A stretch of DNA of 64,000 bases from assembly GCF_020733705.1 (NCBI RefSeq), contig NZ_JAJFZM010000005.1, positions 62,001-126,000 of the forward strand, in the 5' to 3' direction. The position numbers and the translations under genes were made by a program. Below, one piece after another: positions 44,569-52,434 of the stretch. The stretch is from Nocardia australiensis (GTDB taxonomy: Bacteria > Actinomycetota > Actinomycetes > Mycobacteriales > Mycobacteriaceae). The notes below the pieces were generated by a model. That model did not search any database. It was not told the DNA's origin and saw only the letters and a program-made list of their open reading frames with translations. The first letter of the stretch is position 1, and each line of letters begins with the position of its first letter.

Positions 44569-44865
44569 TCAGGACTCCGTGAGGTGGCGCTCGATGGACT
44601 CCACCTTCGACGTCATCGCGTTGGTCGCGCTGGGCCGCACATCACCTTTGAGCACGATGCTGCACCGGGGAGCAACGTCCATGACGGCGTCTATTGCCTG
44701 CTTGACCACCGCCATGACCTCGTCCCATTCCCCTTCGATGGTCGTGAACAGGGCATTGGTCTCGTTCGGCAGCCCGCTGGCGCGTACCACCCGCACAGCT
44801 TCGGCTACGGCCGCGCCAACACTCTCGCCGGTACCGATCGGCGTCACCGAGAAAGCGATAAGCAC
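44569..44865 (-). CDS. MTH1187/YkoF-like thiamine-binding family protein
   Basis: 98 residues from GTG 44865, preceded by AAGGAG on the minus strand; the longer frame to 45105 overlaps the NUDIX gene region and is spurious. FSVTPIGTGESVGAAVAEAV, ASGLPNETNALFTTIEGEW and DEVMAVVKQAIDAVM fit the small ferredoxin-like MTH1187 family, some members of which bind thiamine or its precursors. The role here is inferred only from family. Confidence 0.8.
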   Translation of the reverse strand: MLIAFSVTPIGTGESVGAAVAEAVRVVRASGLPNETNALFTTIEGEWDEVMAVVKQAIDAVMDVAPRCSIVLKGDVRPSATNAMTSKVESIERHLTES

Positions 44866-44992
44866 TGCGGCTCCTTTCCAATCACGTCGGCGAGCGCGGC
44901 ATGCGAGGATCACGTATTCCGTTGATCGCGATGATAGAACGTGTGCCGGGTAGCGGCGGTGCTGTTCGATTCGTGATGTCGGCGCCGGCTGT

Positions 44993-45466
44993 TCATGGGG
45001 CGGGCTCGAACCAAGCCGGACCGTCGGAGAGGGCCTGCTCGAGACGTAGCCAATCGTATTCGGGAAGATCCGGTAGTGCGGAGATGCCGAACCAGGCGAC
45101 TTCAAGCGATTCGTCGTCGTTGACGCGCGCCTCGCCGCCGACCGCGCGACAGCGGATCGTGATGTCCATGAATTGGCAGATGTCGCCGTTCGGGTAGGTG
45201 TGCGGCGTCAACGCACGCACGAGCGCAATGCGCTCGGCGACACAGTGCACGGCTGTTTCCTCATACACCTCACGGACCGCGCAGGCCGCTGGCTGTTCGC
45301 CAGGCTCCGGCATACCTGCGATGATCGCCCATTTGCCGGAGTCGGCACGTCGTCCCAGCAGCACCTTGCCGTCGTCGTCGAAGACGACCGCGCTGACTCC
45401 GGGGAGCCATAGCAACTGCCGGCCCGCGTCGGCTCGAACGGTGCGAATGAAGTCGGGGGTAGCCAT
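44993..45466 (-). CDS. NUDIX hydrolase
   Basis: 157 residues. Nudix box GMPEPGEQPAACAVREVYEE followed by TAV, matching G-x5-E-x7-REVxEE. Flanked by VSAVVFDDDGKVLLGRRADS and YPNGDICQFMDITIRCRA, the form seen in ADP-ribose/8-oxo-dGTP-type enzymes and in predicted NUDIX regulators. Substrate unknown. A Shine-Dalgarno-like GGT lies before ATG 45466; single gene. Confidence 0.88.
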   Translation of the reverse strand: MATPDFIRTVRADAGRQLLWLPGVSAVVFDDDGKVLLGRRADSGKWAIIAGMPEPGEQPAACAVREVYEETAVHCVAERIALVRALTPHTYPNGDICQFMDITIRCRAVGGEARVNDDESLEVAWFGISALPDLPEYDWLRLEQALSDGPAWFEPAP

Positions 45467-45562
45467 GTACCGACAGTAGACCGGTCGGCGGGAGTGCTGA
45501 TGGACGTCGAATTCGGTTGATTAGCAGGACTTTCCGCCGCAATTCGGTGCGCCGATACGGCG

Positions 45563-46093
45563 TCAGGAATCCTCGGTGATGATCCGGACGCCCGTCGAGA
45601 GCAGGGTTGTCGCGGTCAGCCCGAACAACGCGTGGAATGTGTCGCTGAAATGGCTGGGGGAGGCGAATCCGAATTCGGTGGCGGCGCGGGTCAGGTCCAT
45701 GCCCTTGCTGATAGCAGCGGCGGCGTGAACCATTCGGGCCCACAGGCGGTATCTACGGAAGCTGGTGCCGGTGTGCGCGCTGAAGAGGTGCAGGAATCGG
45801 GAGGTCGAAAGACCGGCCTCGGCCGCGAGTTCGGCGGCGGCGCAATTGCGTGCCGGGTGATCCCGGATCGTGATGGTAGCGGTGCGGATTCGCGCATCGA
45901 TCGTGCTGCGGCGCGTCGCACCGAGAACCCGGTCCCGCAACTCCAGTGAGTCCCGCCCCTCGGATACGCGCAGGTACCGAAGGATCGGAAACTCGCCGCG
46001 ATGGTGCACGCAGATGGTCGGGGACTGTTCGAGCATCGAGTCGCGGATGTGGCGGGCTCGCGTCGAGCCCGGGTCGAGGTAGAAGAACAGCAT
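45563..46093 (-). pseudogene. AraC-family regulator lacking its N-terminal domain
   Basis: 176 residues from ATG 46093 (MLFFYLDPGSTRARHIRDSM). The C-terminal AraC DNA-binding domain is complete: LAAEAGLSTSRFLHLFSAHT and RAATEFGFASPSHFSDTFH. In the same frame, sequence upstream of the ATG (ARTTHQIVTGDGR) still looks like the cupin-type sensing domain, but it meets a stop at 46148-46150 and no earlier start. So roughly the first 70-80 residues are missing, lost at a junction with the DUF4345 gene. Whether the remaining protein is made and functional cannot be told. Confidence 0.65.
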
Positions 46094-46418
46094 TCGACCA
46101 TCGCCCGTGACGATCTGATGTGTGGTGCGGGCGGGGCAGCCGTGAGATCAGGCGGCCACCGGCCATACCCGCCAGCGAAATTCCGACTGCGACAACGATT
46201 CCGGTACCGACATCGCTGCTCGCGCCTGCGGCCCACCACGGCATGACCGCGACGGCTACCCCGAACCCGCCATAGACCGCCCGGATCTCGGACCGGCTCT
46301 TCGGCGACTCTATGGTGATGTCGAAGGGCCGCGCGAGCGCCGCAGGCGAAATCAATGCGAAACCACCCATGCCGCAGAACATCACACCGATGACGATGAT
46401 CGCCGCGGTTCTCATCAC
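45753..46418 (-). CDS. DUF4345-like membrane protein with out-of-frame C-terminal run-through
   Basis: The first ~94 residues form a normal DUF4345-type protein: MMRTAAIIVIGVMFCGMGGF, SPAALARPFDI, IRAVYGGFGVAVAVMPWW and VAVGISLAGMAGGRLISRL, with three to four helices. Beyond about 46137 the frame enters the araC sequence in the wrong phase and yields Arg/Pro/His-rich nonsense to 45753. The usual short C-terminus is gone, so a deletion seems to have joined this gene to araC. Confidence 0.5.
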   Translation of the reverse strand: MMRTAAIIVIGVMFCGMGGFALISPAALARPFDITIESPKSRSEIRAVYGGFGVAVAVMPWWAAGASSDVGTGIVVAVGISLAGMAGGRLISRLPRPHHTSDRHGRWSNAVLLPRPGLDASPPHPRLDARTVPDHLRAPSRRVSDPSVPARIRGAGLTGVAGPGSRCDAPQHDRCANPHRYHHDPGSPGTQLRRRRTRGRGRSFDLPIPAPLQRAHRHQLP

Positions 46419-46812
46419 AGCACCACGGCGGATTCATGATGCCCGACAGCGCGCAATCCGGCTGTCGTCGGCAACCCCGTTGCCCAGCGTTGTGATCGCA
46501 TGCTGCCTCCTCGATATCGCCGCCTACGATCATGCGGGCCCGCCGCACGTCCCGCTTCCAGAAACGTGCTGCGACTGAGGGTGTCCTGTGCCGGCCCGAT
46601 TTCGTCGCATCCACGCTCGAATCGGTGTTGCCGCTCATGCGGCCGTACATCCCTGATGACGTGCGTCTGCTCGCCGAGATATTCCGCCCGTCCGGTCTTG
46701 GTACAGGAGATCCTGTTCTCGGTGCTGGCCCCGCAAGGCCATTCGCTCGCGGTCCCGCAGGACCTGCGCGGCGGCACCGGCAATGGGCGAATGGCTGTGA
46801 CGTTGTCCCGTA
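46419..46812. other. 394-base region with no recognised gene
   Basis: Several overlapping frames are open on both strands. Two plus-strand stretches look more protein-like than the rest (VASTLESVLPLMRPYIPDD near 46600 and, in another frame, VLVQEILFSVLAPQGHS near 46700). That would suit a frameshifted remnant, but I cannot identify it. Confidence 0.3.
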
Positions 46813-47787
46813 TTACGCGGACTGGACCGCAGGATTCAGGGAAGGGGCCGAGACGCGTTCGCGCGTACGCAGCGAGGCCCACAGTGCCGCTGTCGCCGCG
46901 GTGCACGCGGCGGCGCCGCCGACGTGGATGGCGACCAGGGCGCCGGGCACATCGGTGAAGTACTGGACGACACCGACCAGCGATTGCGCGCAGACCAGGC
47001 CGAGCAGGACGAAAAGGCGGGTGCGGACAGTGGGGGTGATGCCGACGGCGAACAGGCCGAAGGCGAGGCCGATGAGCAACGCGAGATAGCCGACCAGCAG
47101 TTGCGAGTGCAGATGAACCAGCGGGACGATCTCGACCTGCAGACGTTCGACGGGGCGCTCGATGCTCTTATCGCCGGCGTGCGGCCCGGCGCCGGTCACC
47201 AGGGTGCCCGCGATCAGCACCCCAGCGAGAGCGACACCGCTCAACGCGGTGAGCCAGCGCAACGGTGCGGGCGCTTGGACGGCTTCGATGCCGTCGTCGG
47301 GTTCGCTGACCTTCGCGAACATCACCACAGCGATCCACACCATGAGCATCGACGCCAGCAGATGAATCGATACGGTCCACCAGAGCAGGCCGGTGCGCAC
47401 GGTGATACCGCCGATGACGGCCTGTAGTACCGTGCCGCCCGGCATCAGCCACGCGTAGACCAGCACCTCGCGACGGCGACGGGCGCGGGTGACCGCCAGC
47501 ACAATGAGCGCCGCGCACAGGGTCACCGCGAAGGTCAGCAGGCGGTTGCTGAACTCGACGGCCTGGTGCAGGACCGGGACCTCGGAGACGCCGATCGGGG
47601 TGAAGCTGCCGGGGAAGCACTGTGGCCAGGTCGGGCAGCCGAGACCTGACGCCGTGACACGCACGACCGCGCCGGTGACGGCGATACCGGCCTGCGAGAC
47701 GATGACCGCAATGGCGATCAGTCGCTGCACCCGCAGCGAGGGCAGCGGGAGTAGATCGACGAGTCGCAAGAATGCGCGATACAGCAC
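46813..47787 (-). CDS. ctaA: Heme A synthase (Cox15/CtaA)
   Basis: Oxidises heme O to heme A for cytochrome aa3 oxidase, so it works with ctaB 6 kb away. 324 residues, eight hydrophobic helices. Extracytoplasmic Cys pair GLGCPTWPQCFPGSF, heme-ligand helices VLHQAVEFSNRLLTF and VPLVHLHSQLLVGYL, and HVGGAAACTAATA at the end. GTG start with TACCAT six bases upstream, consistent with a leaderless mRNA. Confidence 0.95.
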   Translation of the reverse strand: MLYRAFLRLVDLLPLPSLRVQRLIAIAVIVSQAGIAVTGAVVRVTASGLGCPTWPQCFPGSFTPIGVSEVPVLHQAVEFSNRLLTFAVTLCAALIVLAVTRARRRREVLVYAWLMPGGTVLQAVIGGITVRTGLLWWTVSIHLLASMLMVWIAVVMFAKVSEPDDGIEAVQAPAPLRWLTALSGVALAGVLIAGTLVTGAGPHAGDKSIERPVERLQVEIVPLVHLHSQLLVGYLALLIGLAFGLFAVGITPTVRTRLFVLLGLVCAQSLVGVVQYFTDVPGALVAIHVGGAAACTAATAALWASLRTRERVSAPSLNPAVQSA

Positions 47788-47793
47788 GTAACG

Positions 47794-47799
47794 ATGGTA
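47794..47799 (-). promoter_or_regulatory. -10 element of the heme A synthase gene (leaderless)
   Basis: On the minus strand TACCAT is followed by six bases and the GTG start at 47787. Confidence 0.45.
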
Positions 47800-47877
47800 G
47801 CCGCAGCGGTTCGGGGGCCCGCGTCCGGTCTACTACATTCCGTCGTTGGCCAATATCGAGCCGGCGTTCCTGCCGAG

Positions 47878-48669
47878 TCAGTCGAAGCGGAACAAGCGTG
47901 TGGCCAGGAACGCGCAGACCGCGCCCCACGCCACCAGCACCGCGATTCCGAACCAGTCGACGCTGCTGCGCATCGCGTCCTCGAGCAGCACTGCCAGCGC
48001 GCCCGAGGGAACGAGCCTGGCCAGCACGTTCACCGCGGTCGGCAGGTCATCGGCGGCGAACACCACGCTGGCGATGCCGAGCATCACGAACCACAGGATA
48101 TTGGCGAGCGCGAGCACGATTTCGGCCTTCAGCGTGCCGCCGAGTAGCAGCCCCATCGCCGCGAAAGTGGCTGTCCCGAGGGCGATCACCAACGCGCCGA
48201 GCCCGAGACCGGCCACATCGGGCCGCCAGCCGAGTGCGAATCCGATGGCCCCGAGCAGCACCGCCTGCAACACCACCACGATCAATACCGCCGCGGACTT
48301 GCCGCCGACGATGCCCCAACGGGGCAGCGCGGTGGCGCCGAGCCTTTTGAGCGCGCCGTAGCGCCGGTCGAAGCCGACCGCGATGGCCTGGCCGGTGAAC
48401 GCGGTCGACATGACCGCGACCATCATGACCGCTGGCACGATCTTGTTCACCCGATCGTCGCCGAGATTGCCGAAGGGCAGTAGCGTCAGCCCGACCAGCA
48501 GCGTGATCGGAATGAACATGGTCAGCAGCAGCTGTTCGCCGTTGCGCAGCAACAGAATCAATTCGAGCCTGGTCTGCGCGCGCATCATCGACACCCAGTT
48601 GCTGGGGTGCGGATCGGGCGCGAAGGTGCCGGGCGCGAACCGATTTTCGACGAGGTCAGGCTGGTTCAT
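47878..48669 (-). CDS. ABC-2 type transporter permease
   Basis: 263 residues, six helices of the ABC-2 permease fold: LLLTMFIPITLLVGLTLLP, IVPAVMMVAVMSTAFTGQA, VVVLQAVLLGAIGFALG and a C-terminal FGIAVLVAWGAVCAFLATR. The ATG overlaps the stop of the upstream ATPase gene (ATGA), so the two form one exporter. Equivalent to Rv1457c, part of the conserved block between heme A synthase and mptB. Substrate unknown. Confidence 0.92.
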   Translation of the reverse strand: MNQPDLVENRFAPGTFAPDPHPSNWVSMMRAQTRLELILLLRNGEQLLLTMFIPITLLVGLTLLPFGNLGDDRVNKIVPAVMMVAVMSTAFTGQAIAVGFDRRYGALKRLGATALPRWGIVGGKSAAVLIVVVLQAVLLGAIGFALGWRPDVAGLGLGALVIALGTATFAAMGLLLGGTLKAEIVLALANILWFVMLGIASVVFAADDLPTAVNVLARLVPSGALAVLLEDAMRSSVDWFGIAVLVAWGAVCAFLATRLFRFD

Positions 48670-49598
48670 CAGCGTAGGTCCCGTCCGGTGAGTTCCAAGA
48701 AGACGTCTTCGAGGCGGCGCTGGTCGATGCGGATATCTGTGGCAAGCACATTGATTCGCGCGCACCACGCGGTCACCGTCGCAAGCACCTGTGGATCTAT
48801 CTCGCCCTCCACCAGGTAGGAGCCCGGTGTCGTCTCGCGTGGTGAGAAGCCTTCCGGCAGTGCCGCTTTCAGCAATTCGAGGTCGAGTTTCGGTGGGGCG
48901 CTGAAGCGAAGCTGTCCGGCGGCGCCGCGCGCGGTCACCTCGGCCGGAGTGCCGGAGGCCACGATCCGGCCGTGATCGATGATTACCAGCTGGTCGGCGA
49001 GTTGTTCGGCCTCGTCCATCAGGTGTGTAGTGAGCAGGACGGTGACGCCGTCGCGACGCAGCGCGTCGATCAGCTCCCACACGATGAGGCGGGCCTGCGC
49101 GTCGAGACCGGCGGTGGGTTCGTCGAGGAATACGATCTCCGGCCTGCCAACCAGTGCGCACGCCAATGCGAGCCGCTGCTGCTGACCGCCGGATAGGCGC
49201 CGGTAGGGAGTGCGTCGGTTGTCCTGCAGACCAAGGGTTTTCAGCAACCAGTCCGGATCGAGCGGATCGGCCGAATAGGCGGCGACCAGATCCAGCATCT
49301 CGCCGGCCCGTGCGCCCGGATAGGCGCCGCCACCCTGCAGCATGACGCCGATGCGCGGGCGCAGGCGATCGGAGTCGGCGATCGGATCGAGGCCAAGCAC
49401 CCGCACCGATCCGGCGTCGGGTGTCACGAAGGCTTCGCACATTTCGACGGTGGTTGTCTTGCCCGCGCCGTTCGGGCCGAGGAGTGCGAGTACCTGCGCC
49501 CGTTCGACATCGAAGCTGATCCCGTCGACCGCGGTGGTTTCGCCATAACGTTTGACAACGCTGTCGATGCGCACGACGGGTCCGGAGGCCGCGGTCAC
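48669..49598 (-). CDS. ABC transporter ATP-binding protein
   Basis: 309 residues. Walker A LLGPNGAGKTTTVEM, signature RLSGGQQQRLALACAL, Walker B VFLDEPTAGLDAQAR and H-loop TTHLMDEAEQLADQL. The C-terminal ~85 residues form the DrrA-type extension. Works with the overlapping permease gene; homologue of Rv1458c. The neighbourhood with mptB hints at envelope or heme-related export, but no substrate is proven. Confidence 0.95.
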   Translation of the reverse strand: MTAASGPVVRIDSVVKRYGETTAVDGISFDVERAQVLALLGPNGAGKTTTVEMCEAFVTPDAGSVRVLGLDPIADSDRLRPRIGVMLQGGGAYPGARAGEMLDLVAAYSADPLDPDWLLKTLGLQDNRRTPYRRLSGGQQQRLALACALVGRPEIVFLDEPTAGLDAQARLIVWELIDALRRDGVTVLLTTHLMDEAEQLADQLVIIDHGRIVASGTPAEVTARGAAGQLRFSAPPKLDLELLKAALPEGFSPRETTPGSYLVEGEIDPQVLATVTAWCARINVLATDIRIDQRRLEDVFLELTGRDLR

Positions 49599-49671
49599 GG
49601 CCGCGCCTCGCTGTCGCTCGGCTCCATCGCACCCAAGGGGACTGTGCCCATTGTTCGCTCGCTGCGCTGCC

Positions 49672-51354
49672 TCACGATGTCACACCGTAAGAGGTGGGCG
49701 CCTGTGACGGAGCCGACACCCCCGCTTGACCACGCCATGGCAGCGCATTCCGGGTGATCACGATGAACAGCACCGACACGATCACGGTGGCAATGGCAGC
49801 GCCGACGATCTGGAACACCTCGAGGTCGGCGCCGCGTGGCATCAGAATCACGCTGACCACTGCCGAGAACGCGACGGCGGGGACACGGAATACCGGGCGG
49901 GTCGCCCACGCCGCCAACGGCACGATCGCCCACAGTAGATACCAGGGCTGCACGACCGGAAACAACAGCACGATGGCGGACAGTGCGACCCCGAGCGCGC
50001 CTACCGGGTGCAACCGCCCGGTTCCTGTCGCGACCAACATGCGCACGGCCAGGAAAGCCGCGACAGCAGCGGCGATCGGACGGGTGATGCTCAGCAATGC
50101 GGTGGTGTGGTCACCCAGTCCGAGTAGTACGCCACCGAATCCGGTGACGATGCCGAGCGCTGTCGGTAACGACATCCAACTGCGGACCGCGTTCGCGGTG
50201 CCGAGGGTATGGATCCAGCCGAACCCGAGCCCGCTGACCGTACTGATGAACAACGTGACGCCGAGCGCGATGGCACCGAGTATCGCCGCCCAGACGATGA
50301 CCGCGCGCACCCCGCCACCCCAACGCCGGACCAGCGCCATCCCGACGAACCCCATCGCGATGATCGAGGTGATCTTGACGGTTGAGGACAGCGTGATGAT
50401 CACCGCGCCACTTATGAGTAGGACGTAGGCCCGGCCGTCGAAGGGATGTGTGTCCTCGATGGCCCGTAGCGCGAATTCGAGTCCGGCCAGCATCAGCCCG
50501 AGCATCAGTGCGTCATTGTGCGCGCCGCCGACGAGATGGAACAGCACCAATGGATTTGCCGCGCCGAGCCACAGTGCGCTCACCGGCGCGACGCCACACC
50601 GTACTGACAGCCGCGGCAGCGCCCAGACGATCAGTGCGACTCCGGCAAGCGCCAGCATCCGGTGCATCCAGACCCCGGAGATGATGTTCTCACCGGTGAG
50701 ATGGGCGATACCACGGCCCATCCACAGCGACAGCGGACCGTAGGGCGCGGGTGTCTCGCGCCAGATATTCGGCACATTATTGGTGAGCACGTTGTCCATG
50801 CCGAGCCCCGCGACCGGCCCCTCTTGATACGGGTCGAGGCCGCGTGCCGCGATTTCGCTCTGTGCCAGATACGAATAGACGTCATTGCTGAACAACGGTG
50901 GCGCGACACTCAACGGAACGATCCACAGCAGCAGCGTCCGGTCCAGCTGTGAGCGGGTCAGCCGGTGTAGGGGAGCGCCGCCGATGCCGCCGACCGCGAA
51001 CCGGCCGAGCAGCAGCCACGCCAGCACCACGACGACGGTGCCGATCATGCACATGGCGAGCGAACCCGTATGCGCACGAGCGAAAATGCCGAGCACCCGA
51101 ACGCCGGAGGTGGGATTCTGCTGGACCGGCTGCGCGCCGATGCCGAGCGCGCTGATCGCCATCAACACCGTGCCGGTCGCGCCGAGTAGCCGAATCCGGT
51201 CGAGCTGCACCAGTTCTTTGCGATCGAGGCCGGGTACCTCTGTCTCATCGCGGTGCAGCACTGCGATCGTGTGATCGGCGGCGGGCACGTCGAGCCCGAG
51301 TGCCCGGCGCCCGAATGCCAGTGTCTTGCGCCGCGCGCCTTCCAGTACCGCCAC
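49672..51354 (-). CDS. mptB: Alpha-(1->6)-mannosyltransferase MptB-type membrane glycosyltransferase
   Basis: GT-C polyprenyl-phosphate-mannose-dependent mannosyltransferase building the mannan core of lipomannan. 560 residues with 13 or so helices. The catalytic loop contains SNDVYSYLAQSEIAARGLDP, and NIWRETPAPYGPLSLWMGRG is the other conserved periplasmic stretch; VGGAHNDALMLGLMLAGLEF is typical of the family. GTG 51354 is chosen because TAGGCT lies seven bases upstream on the minus strand. The frame upstream to 51501 overlaps promoter sequence. Homologue of Rv1459c. Confidence 0.92.
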   Translation of the reverse strand: MAVLEGARRKTLAFGRRALGLDVPAADHTIAVLHRDETEVPGLDRKELVQLDRIRLLGATGTVLMAISALGIGAQPVQQNPTSGVRVLGIFARAHTGSLAMCMIGTVVVVLAWLLLGRFAVGGIGGAPLHRLTRSQLDRTLLLWIVPLSVAPPLFSNDVYSYLAQSEIAARGLDPYQEGPVAGLGMDNVLTNNVPNIWRETPAPYGPLSLWMGRGIAHLTGENIISGVWMHRMLALAGVALIVWALPRLSVRCGVAPVSALWLGAANPLVLFHLVGGAHNDALMLGLMLAGLEFALRAIEDTHPFDGRAYVLLISGAVIITLSSTVKITSIIAMGFVGMALVRRWGGGVRAVIVWAAILGAIALGVTLFISTVSGLGFGWIHTLGTANAVRSWMSLPTALGIVTGFGGVLLGLGDHTTALLSITRPIAAAVAAFLAVRMLVATGTGRLHPVGALGVALSAIVLLFPVVQPWYLLWAIVPLAAWATRPVFRVPAVAFSAVVSVILMPRGADLEVFQIVGAAIATVIVSVLFIVITRNALPWRGQAGVSAPSQAPTSYGVTS

Positions 51355-51361
51355 GAGACGC

Positions 51362-51367
51362 AGCCTA
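51362..51367 (-). promoter_or_regulatory. -10 element of a likely leaderless mptB transcript
   Basis: TAGGCT on the minus strand, seven bases before GTG 51354. Confidence 0.5.
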
Positions 51368-51601
51368 GTTTGCGAACCTGTCGGGCAGGGTGAACGGGGA
51401 CCACGGGGGGCGCTCGGAGGGTAGGTCGCGGCGGTGGCGAACATCGCAGTGGGATCGATCACGCGCCGGTTGGTGATATGGCCGTCGCGAACGCCGGGCA
51501 TCGGGCAATTCGGGCGTTGCCGGGTTCTCGGGCGGCCGCATCGGTACGTCGGCCTTGGTTATTGAGGTGACCCTTATTAGATTCCGGGAAGGAATTCCGT
51601 C

Positions 51602-51616
51602 ACACTGGTGTTGTGA
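51602..51616. promoter_or_regulatory. SufR operator overlapping the sufR start codon
   Basis: ACACT-GGTGT-TGTGA matches the mycobacterial SufR site I remember from the literature (ACACT-N5-TGTGA). The symmetric core is TCACA at 51600-51604 and TGTGA at 51612-51616. It overlaps the GTG start at 51613 and lies downstream of a TTATTAG-type -10 near 51573, where bound holo-SufR would block the suf operon. Confidence 0.7.
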
Positions 51617-52434
51617 AAACCGTGGGTTTGCCGCATGACGAGGACTCCGGGGCCGGTCGCCGTACCGGCGCCGTGTCGTCGGCTGCGCCAGCGTCCCTGG
51701 TCACGGGCGGTGAAGGACACACAAGGGCGGCGATCGTCCAGCTGCTGCTGGAGGAAGGACCGATCACCGCGACGTCCATCGGAACCAAGCTGGGGCTGAC
51801 TCCGGCGGGGGTTCGCCGCCACCTCGATGCGCTCATCGATTCCGGTCAGGCGCGGGCGGGCAGGTCGGCGCCCTGGCAGCAGAAGGGGCGCGGACGTCCG
51901 GCCAAGCAATATCAGCTCACCTCCGTCGGTCGCGGCCGACTCGGGCACGCGTACGACGATCTTGCCGGTGCCGCCATCCGGCAACTCGGCGAAATCGGTG
52001 GTGAGCAGGCGATAACCGAGTTCGCTCGCAAGCGGGCCCAGACCATCGTCGCCGGCATCGATCCTGTCGAGCAGCACACACCGGCGACCACCTCCGCCAA
52101 GGCGGCGGAGATCGCTGGGGCGTTCACCGACGCCGGTTTCGCCGCGACCACCCGCAAGGTGGGCGCGGGCGTGCAGATCTGCCAGCACCACTGCCCGGTC
52201 TCTCATGTCGCCGAGGAATTCCCGCAGTTGTGCGAGGCCGAATTGGAGGCTTTCCGAAACCTGCTCGGAACGCATGTCCAGCGACTTGCGACGATCGCGA
52301 ACGGCGACTGTGCGTGCACGACGCATGTGCCGCTGTTCGTTCTTCCCGATACCGATACGAAATCAGCTTCCACATCAACCGCTGCACAGCCCGCAGCGGG
52401 ACGTACGAACGACTCCGGAAGGAGTGCGGAATGA
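51613..52434 (+). CDS. sufR: Iron-sulfur cluster-sensing repressor SufR
   Basis: 273 residues. N-terminal winged HTH (TRAAIVQLLLEEGPITATSI, LTPAGVRRHLDALIDSGQA). C-terminal cluster-binding region with cysteines C190 and C194 (QICQHHCPVSH), C207 (LCEAELEAF), and C233/C235 (GDCACTTH). Represses the suf operon when holding a cluster and releases it under iron or oxidative stress. GTG start, with a weak AAGGA about 20 bases away and the operator in between. The stop overlaps sufB (ATGA at 52431). Homologue of Rv1460. Confidence 0.94.
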   Translation: MKTVGLPHDEDSGAGRRTGAVSSAAPASLVTGGEGHTRAAIVQLLLEEGPITATSIGTKLGLTPAGVRRHLDALIDSGQARAGRSAPWQQKGRGRPAKQYQLTSVGRGRLGHAYDDLAGAAIRQLGEIGGEQAITEFARKRAQTIVAGIDPVEQHTPATTSAKAAEIAGAFTDAGFAATTRKVGAGVQICQHHCPVSHVAEEFPQLCEAELEAFRNLLGTHVQRLATIANGDCACTTHVPLFVLPDTDTKSASTSTAAQPAAGRTNDSGRSAE

